From Bacteroidota bacterium (GTDB taxonomy: Bacteria > Bacteroidota > Bacteroidia > UBA7662 > JAIXUI01): a stretch of DNA of 64,000 bases. Positions 19,662-28,406 of this stretch are shown in pieces. The position numbers and the translations under genes are program-made. The stretch lies in contig JAIXUI010000015.1 in the NCBI GenBank assembly GCA_027484125.1, positions 1 to 64,000 of the forward strand, given 5' to 3'. The notes beneath the pieces were generated by a model that was given only the letters and a program-made list of their open reading frames with translations, did not search any database and had not been told where the DNA came from. Each line of letters starts with the position of its first letter. Within the stretch, counting starts at the first letter, position 1.

Positions 19662-22600
19662 TCATTGATGCGTTCCCCACTTTATGATCATCTTCTGGAT
19701 TTCTTCAATTTTTACCGGCTTTGAAATATAATCCTGCATGCCGGCTGCCAAACAGTTTTCTCGGTCGCCTGCAAGTGCGTTGGCAGTCATAGCCACTACA
19801 TTGGGCTTGTGTATCATTCGTTTTCTGGATAAATGTCGAGTTGCCTCTAACCCATCCATTTCTGGCATTTGAACATCCATAAAGATGAGGTCATAAGGTT
19901 TTAGGGTTACCGATTCTAAAACTTCTAAACCATTGGCAACCACATCGGCGTGATACCCCATCTTTTCCAAAATTTTCACAATTAATTTCTGATTAATGAG
20001 ATTGTCCTCAGCGATAAGGATACGGGAAGGATATTGATTGGCGAAATCCTCTGACAGTTGTCGTGTTTCCGATAAGCTTTGCTTTAAAGGAGTTTCCTTG
20101 TAAAGCACCTGCATGATTTTACTTAAGATAACCGATGGTTTGGCAGGTTTAGTTAAAATTCCATTGAAAACCAATTGCGTTTGTTTATCAAGTGCATGAA
20201 AGTCTCCAATAGAAGAAAATAGGATCATTGGGATAGAACTTGTATGCTTTTGTTTTCTAATCATGGTTCCAAATTCCAACCCATCTATTTCGGGCATTTG
20301 CATGTCGATAATCAGAATGTCAATTTTTAATCCACTGTTATTTAATGTGTTGAGTCCCAAATGGGGGTCAGGAGTGGTGATGACATGCATGCCTTTTTGA
20401 GAAAGTACCCGGTCAACTATTTTTAAGTTGGTGAGGTTATCATCTACTACCATGGCTGTTAAACCATTGAGTTTACCGAAATCGATTTCTTTTTTACTGG
20501 TTTGCTGATGATCTTCTAAAAGCAGGGTGAAATGAAAAGTAGTACCAAATCCATATTGACTTTCTACATAGATTTCTCCTCCCATAGCTTTCACCAACTT
20601 TTCCGAAATCACGAGTCCTAATCCGGTACCGCCAAACTTGCGTGTATTGGAAGAATCCACTTGCGAGAATGGTTTAAACAATCTGTCGATGTCCTGTTCT
20701 TTTATTCCGATACCTGAATCTGAAACACTGAACTTAAGTTTAACTTTTTCACCTGAGTTTCCAGATTGATTCTCAGCTAGAGAAACCTTGGTGATGATTT
20801 CTCCATGTTCAGTAAACTTCAGGGCATTGCCGATTAAGTTGACCAGGATTTGTCTTATTCTAGTAGCATCCCCCAAGTAGTATTCATTCACATTTTCAGC
20901 TACATCAATAATAAGTTCTATGTTCTTTTCGTAAGCTTTGGCTGCAAATAAATCAAGTGTTTCTTCCATAATCACCGACAGCTCAAACGGATAGCTTTCA
21001 GTGAGCAGGTAACCGGATTCAATCTTTGAAAAATCTAAGATGTCGTTGATAATACTCAATAGGTGGTCGCCGGATTTCTTAATGGTGTCAACGTAATCTT
21101 TTTGCTCCTCTGATAAAGCGGTGTGCTTAAGGAGCGAAGTCATCCCAATCACACCATTGAGGGGCGTTCGAATTTCATGGCTAACCGATGCCAAGAATTC
21201 TGCTTTTAGTTTATTGGCTCTTTCAGCGGCTTCTTTGGCTTCGAGCATGATACGCTCCGCCTGTTTTTGTGCTGAAATGTCCCGAATTACTCCGTCAATA
21301 AAAAGTTTGCCCGTTTCATTTTCTGTTTTGATGGCGCTCATTTGAACGGTGAAAATTGTGCCGTCTTTACGCCTCATTTCAACTTCTTCGTTCTGGATAT
21401 ACCCTTGATGAAGGACCAGTTTTAATAGCCGGTCTCTTTCACTTTCAGATTGAAACAAGGAGGCTTTGCCGATTAAATGCAAAGGTTCATGCATGTAGCC
21501 GAGCAATTCTTTGAAAGCATCATTGATAAATAGCAGCTCCATTTGAGGATTAACACGGAACAACCCTTCGCGAACATTCTTACTAATGGTTTCAAGAAGC
21601 TTTTCGTTAATTCTAAAGCTCTCCTCTTTGGCTACACGATTTGAAACATCTCTCAAGCAAAAGATACCCTTGAGGTATTGACCTTGTGCATCAACAATCC
21701 GGTGAAGGTTGAGGTCAGACCAAACAGCCTGTCCTGTTCTGTTTAATACTCTAACGGTATGTAAACTGGTAGTTTGATTGGTGTTACTACTTGAAGATAA
21801 TGCAATTCTAAAAGCTTCATAATCAAATGGATGAATGAATGCAAACGCATTTTTATGCTGAACATCTTTGGGGTGATATCCATATACAGTTTGAATGGAA
21901 GGGGATGTGTATTGAATGATATCAAACTCATCTACCATGACAATAACGTCAGAAGTGTGATCGAGTAAGAACTTGTAAAGGTTTTCATCTTCTACAACTT
22001 TAGATAAGGTGTTTTCAGTAGTTTTTGATCCTATTTTAGAGAAGTTAGCAAGTGCAAAATCCGTTCTATCTGATACGTAAACCATGGCATAATGGATATT
22101 CCCATCTGGGTTTTTTACAGGTACCGCATCAAAAAATAGATTTCTTGGCTTTCCTGCTATTTCCCAAATAGTTTGCTTGCTTACTTTTCCTCCACTCCAT
22201 ACCGTTTGGTAAATTTTTTTAATAAATAATTGAAATTCAAGAGGTAAGTTATCGTCGGTAGTTGCTCCAATTTTTGGAAACTCCTTAGTTATTTGTTCAT
22301 AAAGAAGCTTGTATGAAGCATTGAAATGAACCAAGTGATAATCCTTGTCAACCATCCAGACCGGAAAATTGAGACAATCAACAACTAGTTTGTCAAAATG
22401 AACATCCTCCTTAAGAGTTGAAATTTCGTAGTTAGCGTTCCAAAAGTTTGAAGTTTTGTTGTACAACGCATCAAGACGCAGTTTTTGTTTTGAAAAAAGA
22501 ATGTCGCGCTCTTGCTGGCTGATAGATGTAAAGTGTATGGCTTCCGCGAGGTTTTGGGGAAAGAAAAGAGAATAGTAGCCAGTTTCAAAAGCCGCAAATT

Positions 22601-22934
22601 TTAACGCTCCACCCTTGATAATCTGAATGTGAACTGATTTGAAAGGAGTCAATAAAAATTGAAAGTACGTATTACAATCAAAGACACGAGGGCTAGAATT
22701 GCTGTTGAAGTGGTAGATAATATGAACGATATCGAAATGCTTGATTCGATTGTCAATGAAAACACCTAACTCGCTAGCTTCCTCCTCAAGAAGAGGATTC
22801 ATGATAACAACAGCTAAGGTTTGTCCTTGGATTAGTAATTTGACACGAAGATCTGCATGATTGAAAGTTAAACTTAAGTCAGTGGTAAATCCTGCCTGGT
22901 AAAGGCCCTCCAGTTCATTTGAATATTTAGGCAT
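19662..22934 (-). CDS. Hybrid sensor histidine kinase with PAS domains and two receiver domains
   Basis: FLASVSHEIRTPLNGVIGM H-box, NLIGNALKFTEHGEI, two REC domains (LIIDMQMPE, LIFMDVQMPE), multiple PAS repeats. Confidence 0.93.
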   Translation of the reverse strand: MPKYSNELEGLYQAGFTTDLSLTFNHADLRVKLLIQGQTLAVVIMNPLLEEEASELGVFIDNRIKHFDIVHIIYHFNSNSSPRVFDCNTYFQFLLTPFKSVHIQIIKGGALKFAAFETGYYSLFFPQNLAEAIHFTSISQQERDILFSKQKLRLDALYNKTSNFWNANYEISTLKEDVHFDKLVVDCLNFPVWMVDKDYHLVHFNASYKLLYEQITKEFPKIGATTDDNLPLEFQLFIKKIYQTVWSGGKVSKQTIWEIAGKPRNLFFDAVPVKNPDGNIHYAMVYVSDRTDFALANFSKIGSKTTENTLSKVVEDENLYKFLLDHTSDVIVMVDEFDIIQYTSPSIQTVYGYHPKDVQHKNAFAFIHPFDYEAFRIALSSSSNTNQTTSLHTVRVLNRTGQAVWSDLNLHRIVDAQGQYLKGIFCLRDVSNRVAKEESFRINEKLLETISKNVREGLFRVNPQMELLFINDAFKELLGYMHEPLHLIGKASLFQSESERDRLLKLVLHQGYIQNEEVEMRRKDGTIFTVQMSAIKTENETGKLFIDGVIRDISAQKQAERIMLEAKEAAERANKLKAEFLASVSHEIRTPLNGVIGMTSLLKHTALSEEQKDYVDTIKKSGDHLLSIINDILDFSKIESGYLLTESYPFELSVIMEETLDLFAAKAYEKNIELIIDVAENVNEYYLGDATRIRQILVNLIGNALKFTEHGEIITKVSLAENQSGNSGEKVKLKFSVSDSGIGIKEQDIDRLFKPFSQVDSSNTRKFGGTGLGLVISEKLVKAMGGEIYVESQYGFGTTFHFTLLLEDHQQTSKKEIDFGKLNGLTAMVVDDNLTNLKIVDRVLSQKGMHVITTPDPHLGLNTLNNSGLKIDILIIDMQMPEIDGLEFGTMIRKQKHTSSIPMILFSSIGDFHALDKQTQLVFNGILTKPAKPSVILSKIMQVLYKETPLKQSLSETRQLSEDFANQYPSRILIAEDNLINQKLIVKILEKMGYHADVVANGLEVLESVTLKPYDLIFMDVQMPEMDGLEATRHLSRKRMIHKPNVVAMTANALAGDRENCLAAGMQDYISKPVKIEEIQKMIIKWGTHQ

Positions 22935-23020
22935 TGAAGTGAAATAACAGCTACTTGGTCGATACTAAAATTAGGTCAAGAGATCAGCAAAACATAACGC
23001 TTTCAACAAATGTTTATAGG

Positions 23021-23028
23021 TAAATTTG
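23021..23028 (+). promoter_or_regulatory. Predicted -7 element, 4 nt before the peroxiredoxin ATG
   Basis: TAAATTTG-catt-ATG. Confidence 0.5.
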
Positions 23029-23032
23029 CATT

Positions 23033-23665
23033 ATGTCAGTACTTGTAGGAAAAAAAGCACCTTCATTTTCGGCACCAGCCGTAATCAATGGAGAAGAAAT
23101 CATCGACAACTTCTCCTTGGATCAGTACGTGGGTAAAAACCATGTGTTGTTTTTCTTTTACCCAAAGGATTTCACCTTTGTTTGTCCAACAGAACTTCAT
23201 GCTTTCCAGGAAGCACTTCCGGAATTTGAGCGCAGAGGAGTAAAAGTTGTAGCATGTTCTACCGATACACCAGAATCTCATTGGGGCTGGCTTCAAATGG
23301 CGAAGAAAGCTGGTGGAATTGAAGGAATAACTTATCCTATCGTAGCAGATTCAACCAAGACCATTTCAACCAATTTTGGTGTTCTTTTCGGCGAATACGA
23401 GTATAATGACCAAGGCCTTCTCACTGCCAACGGGCCAATGATTGCCTTGCGCGGTTTGTTCCTTATTGATAAATCAGGAACGGTGATGCACCAAGTTGTT
23501 AACTTTTTCCCCCTTGGCAGAAGCGTTGCTGAAGCAATTCGAATGGTAGATGCGCTTCAATACTTCGAGGAAAAAGGTGAGGTTTGTCCGGCAAACTGGG
23601 AAAAAGGTAAAGATGGTATGACAGCGACACATACTGGCGTTGCTGACTATTTGGCAAGCCATTAA
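23033..23665 (+). CDS. 2-Cys peroxiredoxin (AhpC/TSA family)
   Basis: DFTFVCPTELHAF peroxidatic Cys; GEVCPANW resolving Cys. Confidence 0.93.
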   Translation: MSVLVGKKAPSFSAPAVINGEEIIDNFSLDQYVGKNHVLFFFYPKDFTFVCPTELHAFQEALPEFERRGVKVVACSTDTPESHWGWLQMAKKAGGIEGITYPIVADSTKTISTNFGVLFGEYEYNDQGLLTANGPMIALRGLFLIDKSGTVMHQVVNFFPLGRSVAEAIRMVDALQYFEEKGEVCPANWEKGKDGMTATHTGVADYLASH

Positions 23666-23711
23666 TTGATTAAAAAGCGAAAGTTTTTAACTTAATTGAA
23701 GAATTTTAAAT

Positions 23712-23749
23712 AAAAAGCCGCATTTCATTCTTGAAATGCGGCTTTTTTG
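23712..23749 (+). terminator. Intrinsic terminator after the peroxiredoxin gene
   Basis: 16-bp stem AAAAAGCCGCATTTCA / TGAAATGCGGCTTTTT. Confidence 0.8.
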
Positions 23750-23762
23750 CTTCTTTTGGATT

Positions 23763-24236
23763 GTGAAGAGGATATTGTTTGTCTGTTTAGGTAATATTTG
23801 TCGTTCTCCTTTGGCCGAAGAGTTATTTAGAGAAAAGGTCAAGCGCTTGGGAAAGCTCGATGAATTCGAAATCGATTCCTGCGGTACTGAATCGTATCAT
23901 GTGGGAGAGATGGCTGACCCACGAACACGGGAAGTGGCTACTGAAAATGGCATGAATGTGCAACATCATGCTAGGCAAATCTCGGCTCATGATTTTCAGA
24001 AGTATGACCTATTGCTTGCTATGGATAAATTGATCTTGGAAGAAATGCGCCAATTTGCCCCCTTGCATCAATTGATGGATAAAGTCTTCCTTATGAGACA
24101 ATTCGACACCAAAGGGTCAACTTCTCAGCGTGTTCCGGATCCCTACATGGGATCAATTCAGGACTTTAGGGAAGTATATCGCATACTCGATCGCTGTACA
24201 GACGGCCTTTTAGACTATTGTCTCCAAATGAAGTAA
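23763..24236 (+). CDS. Low-molecular-weight protein-tyrosine phosphatase
   Basis: VKRILFVCLGNICRSP P-loop and VPDPYMG; GTG at 23763 preferred because the ATG at 23736 lies inside the terminator. Confidence 0.88.
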   Translation: MKRILFVCLGNICRSPLAEELFREKVKRLGKLDEFEIDSCGTESYHVGEMADPRTREVATENGMNVQHHARQISAHDFQKYDLLLAMDKLILEEMRQFAPLHQLMDKVFLMRQFDTKGSTSQRVPDPYMGSIQDFREVYRILDRCTDGLLDYCLQMK

Positions 24237-24289
24237 GGGGCCAAAAGCCATTATTCCCCCGTACTTTTGCCCCGCAAATCGAGACAGAA

Positions 24290-25957
24290 ATGGGGCTCAA
24301 ACCACAACATCAGGAAAAATTGAAGTTGGCCATCGAAGCTAACGCATCAAGAACGTACTTCTCAGCTTACCCGGAAAACCCTAAAGCTTACGCAGAAAAT
24401 GCTATGGCTGATGGGCTGGCAGCTTTTCAAGCTGCTATGAATCGGGATTTTATGGGTTTACTTCAGGAAAATCCTATTCGTTTTGAAGGGGAAGAGGTAT
24501 CTCCTTACCTCCAACTTGGTCTAGGAATTCGTTATCCGGTTTTCGCTGATAAATCCGTTGTCATGAAGTCTCGTCAAGTGGCAGCATCATGGTCAACCGC
24601 ATCTGTGGATCAAAGAACAGCAGTTTTGATGGATAGTCTGGATGGAATGGCTAATCGTTTTTTCGAAATTGCCTATGCAACCATGCACACTACCGGTCAA
24701 GCCTTTATGATGAGTTTCCAAGCTTCCGGTCCACATGCCGCAGACAGAGCCATGGAAACCATTGCAATGGGTTACCAAGAGTTAAATCGATTCCCTCAAG
24801 CAGTGGTTTGGGACAAACCAATGGGTAAGTTTAACCTCACAGTCAATAAAACCTGGAAAGCTGTTTCTAAGGGTACAGGGCTCGTGATAGGCTGTTCTAC
24901 TTTTCCAACTTGGAATACTGTTCCAGGAGTGTATGCTAATTTAATTGTTGGGAATCCGGTCATCGTAAAACCTCACCCTAAAGCTGTTCTTCCCATCGCT
25001 ATAGTGGTTGAAGAGATTCAAAAAGCTTTGGTTAACCATGGTTTTGATCCTCACATTTGCCAACTTTCTGTTGACACAACGGCTTTCCCACTTACCAAAG
25101 AGTACGCCAATCATCCGGATGTTAAACTCATTGACTATACTGGCAATTCGGTTTTCGGAAACTGGCTTGAAACGCTCACCTTATTCGGAAAGTCTGTATT
25201 TACCGAAAAAGCTGGTGTCAATTCAGTCATTATAGATAGTACCGATAACTTCAAAGGCATGCTCGACAACCTCGCGTTTTCACTTTGCCTTTATAGTGGT
25301 CAAATGTGTACGGCTCCTCAGAACTTTTTCATTCCTTCTTCTGGTATCGAAACCAACGAAGGTCACAAATCTTATGATGAGGTAGTGGAAGGTTTGGTGC
25401 AAGCAGTTGCCGGATTAGTAGATAATCCCAAAGCAGGTCCATTTGTACTTGGTGCAATTCAGAACGAGGCTACTTTAAAGCGTTTGATGGAAGCACCACA
25501 ATTACCTGGAACTACAGTGGCACTCGCTTCAAAGTCAGTTTTAAATCCTGAATTTGCAGATGCAAGAACGGCCAGCCCACTGTTGTTAAAAACAGATTCT
25601 TCTCAAAAAGCTTTATTTTCTTCTGAGTTGTTTGGACCCATTGCTTTATTAATCGCAACCAAGGATACCAATGAGTCAGTTAAACTCGCTTCCGCCCTCG
25701 CAGCCGAGCATGGAGCTATTTCTTGTGGTGCATACACCAGCAGCTTAGCAGTTTGCAATCAAATCACCGAGGCAATGGCGTTATCCTTTACGCCGGTTTC
25801 CTTCAACTTGACTGCAGGATTATATGTGAACCAAAACGCAGCTTTTTCAGACTTCCATGTTACCGGAGGAAACCCCGCCGGAAATGCCAGCTTCACGGAT
25901 CCCAATTACCTCAATCGTCGATTTGTATGGGTGGGTCAGCGAAATAGCTTGTCTTAA
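24290..25957 (+). CDS. paaN: Phenylacetic acid degradation protein PaaN-like aldehyde dehydrogenase family protein
   Basis: MGLKPQHQEKLKLAIEANASRTYFSAYPENPKAY; ALDH Cys motif LYSGQMCTAPQN; no MaoC domain. Confidence 0.82.
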   Translation: MGLKPQHQEKLKLAIEANASRTYFSAYPENPKAYAENAMADGLAAFQAAMNRDFMGLLQENPIRFEGEEVSPYLQLGLGIRYPVFADKSVVMKSRQVAASWSTASVDQRTAVLMDSLDGMANRFFEIAYATMHTTGQAFMMSFQASGPHAADRAMETIAMGYQELNRFPQAVVWDKPMGKFNLTVNKTWKAVSKGTGLVIGCSTFPTWNTVPGVYANLIVGNPVIVKPHPKAVLPIAIVVEEIQKALVNHGFDPHICQLSVDTTAFPLTKEYANHPDVKLIDYTGNSVFGNWLETLTLFGKSVFTEKAGVNSVIIDSTDNFKGMLDNLAFSLCLYSGQMCTAPQNFFIPSSGIETNEGHKSYDEVVEGLVQAVAGLVDNPKAGPFVLGAIQNEATLKRLMEAPQLPGTTVALASKSVLNPEFADARTASPLLLKTDSSQKALFSSELFGPIALLIATKDTNESVKLASALAAEHGAISCGAYTSSLAVCNQITEAMALSFTPVSFNLTAGLYVNQNAAFSDFHVTGGNPAGNASFTDPNYLNRRFVWVGQRNSLS

Positions 25958-26008
25958 TTCTTCTCTTTCCATTCAAACCTTGATGCCTATTCAGCGTTTA
26001 CAATAAAG

Positions 26009-27082
26009 ATGAATCCCCATCTTAAATTACCGGTTACTCGCATCAAACGCGAGACTTCCGACTCAATAACCATCTATTTTGATGCTTCCGGAAAGATTGA
26101 TTCCTTTTTCCCCGGACAGTTTTTAACCCTCATTCTCCCATTCGATGGAAGAGGCGGCGTTAGGAGAAGTTATTCAATTTGTACCACACCTGATCAACTT
26201 CCTGAAATAGGGGTTTGTGTGAAACGTGTGGATAATGGATTGGTTTCCAATTTGTTAAATGACAATGCGAAGGAAGGGCAGCAATACGAGATTATAGAAC
26301 CTTACGGTCAGTTTAGTCTTAATCATAAAATTACCTTAATGCCAACTTTGGTATTAATTGGTGCAGGTTCTGGAATAACTCCTTTGATGTCGATTCTTAA
26401 AACGGCTCTAAGGCATCCTTCCCAGCCGAAAGTAGTGCTACTTTACGGGAACCGCGATGAAGACAACATCATTTTCCGTGATGAACTTGCTGCGCTGCAA
26501 CAGTCATCTGCCGATAGGTTTCGATTAATACATACTTTAACCAAACCAATTAACCCGAGTTTTAGCCAACAAACCGGAAGAATTGATTCAAGTAAAGTAA
26601 CTGCTTTGTTGGAGCTTCCTGAGGTTCTACAAGACGCTAATGTAAACTTTTATGTATGTGGCCCGGAAGGGATGATGCATACGGCGGTTGAAACATTGGA
26701 AAAATCAGGAATCCCAAGAGCTAGACTTCACAAAGAAAGTTTCTACACGGCACCCAAAACAGAAATAACTCCTTCAACAGAGGCAACTTCTAAAAGTGAA
26801 GAAGGAGCGATACCAGTGACCATTCTTTTCGAAGGCCAGCAACATGAAGTGCTGGTTGAGCAAGGCCAAGGCATACTTGAAGCTGCTCTTGACCACGGCT
26901 TAGACTTGCCATACGCTTGCCAGATGGGAATATGTGGCATGTGTAGAGCTGTAAAAGTGACTGGTAAAATGGTCATTGGAGACCAGGAATCACTTTCTGA
27001 AGACGAAATTGCAGAAGGTGCTTGTCTCACATGTGTTGGACACCCCGTCGGACACGGATTAGTAATTTCATACGAACGTTAA
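26009..27082 (+). CDS. PaaE-like FAD/NAD(P)-2Fe-2S oxidoreductase
   Basis: FAD motif RRSYSICT, NAD motif GAGSGITPLMS, C-terminal CQMGICGMC...C ferredoxin cluster. Confidence 0.85.
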   Translation: MNPHLKLPVTRIKRETSDSITIYFDASGKIDSFFPGQFLTLILPFDGRGGVRRSYSICTTPDQLPEIGVCVKRVDNGLVSNLLNDNAKEGQQYEIIEPYGQFSLNHKITLMPTLVLIGAGSGITPLMSILKTALRHPSQPKVVLLYGNRDEDNIIFRDELAALQQSSADRFRLIHTLTKPINPSFSQQTGRIDSSKVTALLELPEVLQDANVNFYVCGPEGMMHTAVETLEKSGIPRARLHKESFYTAPKTEITPSTEATSKSEEGAIPVTILFEGQQHEVLVEQGQGILEAALDHGLDLPYACQMGICGMCRAVKVTGKMVIGDQESLSEDEIAEGACLTCVGHPVGHGLVISYER

Positions 27083-27105
27083 TCTTTTTCATACAACAGG
27101 CTTTC

Positions 27106-28284
27106 ATGAGAACAGACCGCTTTGAAGCACCAGACTATTATCAGCTCGACGAGCTGTTAACCGAAGAACACAAACTCATACGTGATACGGTACGCCAGTA
27201 TGTAAAACGCGAGTTAAGCCCAATCATTGAGGATTACGCACAGCGTGCTACTTTCCCTTCGCACATCATTCCAGGGCTTGCTGAAGTTGGCTCATTTGGG
27301 CCAGCATTGCCAGTTGAATATGGTTGTGGTGGATTAGACCAAATTTCTTACGGTCTGATTATGCAAGAGTTGGAGCGTTGCGACTCCGGTATTCGCTCTA
27401 CTGCTTCTGTACAAGGCTCCTTGGTGATGTACCCGATTTATAAGTACGGATCCGAGGAACAACGTAAGAAATACCTGCCGAAATTAGCGAAAGGGGAGTG
27501 GATGGGCTGCTTCGGACTTACCGAACCAGATCATGGATCGAACCCTGGTGGAATGACCACCAATTTCAAAGACATGGGCGACCATTATCTGCTGAATGGA
27601 GCTAAAATGTGGATTTCTAATGCGCCATTCGCAGATGTTGCAGTCGTATGGGCTAAGAATGAACAAGGAAGAATCAGAGGTATCATCGTTGAAAGGGGCA
27701 TGGAAGGCTTCAGCACTCCTGAAACCCACAATAAGTGGAGTTTGCGCGCCTCAGCAACCGGAGAACTGGTTTTTGATAATGTTAAAGTTCCAAAGGAAAA
27801 TCTTCTTCCTAATGTAGAAGGACTCAAAGGTCCGTTAGGCTGTTTAGATTCAGCGCGTTATGGTATTGCTTGGGGAGCCATAGGCGCCGCCATGGATTGC
27901 TATGATTCAGCCCTCAAATACGCTATGGAGCGTCAACAATTTGATCGTCCTATCGCAGGATTCCAACTTCAACAGAAAAAGCTTGCGGAGATGTTGACTG
28001 AAATTACCAAAATGCAATTGTTGACTTGGCGTCTTGGTGTATTGAAAAACGAAGACAGAGCTACCACAGCTCAAATCTCTATGGCAAAGCGCAACAATGT
28101 TGAAAAAGCGCTTTGGATTGCCAGAGAAGCTCGTCAAATACATGGAGGAATGGGCATTACTGGAGAATATCCGATTATGCGTCATATGATGAACCTTGAA
28201 TCGGTCATCACTTACGAAGGTACACATGACATTCACTTGCTCATCACCGGACATGATATCACCGGAATTAGCGCCTTCAGGTAA
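27106..28284 (+). CDS. Acyl-CoA dehydrogenase, glutaryl-CoA-dehydrogenase-like
   Basis: GCFGLTEPDHGSNPGGM, MWISNAPFADVAVVWAK, ITYEGTHDIHLLITG; ATG at 27106 is the likely start. Confidence 0.88.
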   Translation: MRTDRFEAPDYYQLDELLTEEHKLIRDTVRQYVKRELSPIIEDYAQRATFPSHIIPGLAEVGSFGPALPVEYGCGGLDQISYGLIMQELERCDSGIRSTASVQGSLVMYPIYKYGSEEQRKKYLPKLAKGEWMGCFGLTEPDHGSNPGGMTTNFKDMGDHYLLNGAKMWISNAPFADVAVVWAKNEQGRIRGIIVERGMEGFSTPETHNKWSLRASATGELVFDNVKVPKENLLPNVEGLKGPLGCLDSARYGIAWGAIGAAMDCYDSALKYAMERQQFDRPIAGFQLQQKKLAEMLTEITKMQLLTWRLGVLKNEDRATTAQISMAKRNNVEKALWIAREARQIHGGMGITGEYPIMRHMMNLESVITYEGTHDIHLLITGHDITGISAFR

Positions 28285-28304
28285 TTCAAGATCAACTAAT
28301 ACAC

Positions 28305-28335
28305 ACAGCCCTCGATTAATCGGGGGCTTTTTTTT
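28305..28335 (+). terminator. Intrinsic terminator
   Basis: GCCCTCGATTAATCGGGGGC followed by T8. Confidence 0.7.
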
Positions 28336-28406
28336 GGCCAAATGTTAAAACTATAATAGTTACGGATTCGGCTTGTTGTTTCAATATTTAAATCCGATTT
28401 TAGTGT

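Noticed and set aside
27907-28341. 144-aa minus-strand ORF over the acyl-CoA dehydrogenase 3' end
   Set aside because: Antisense to a confidently assigned gene and begins within its terminator
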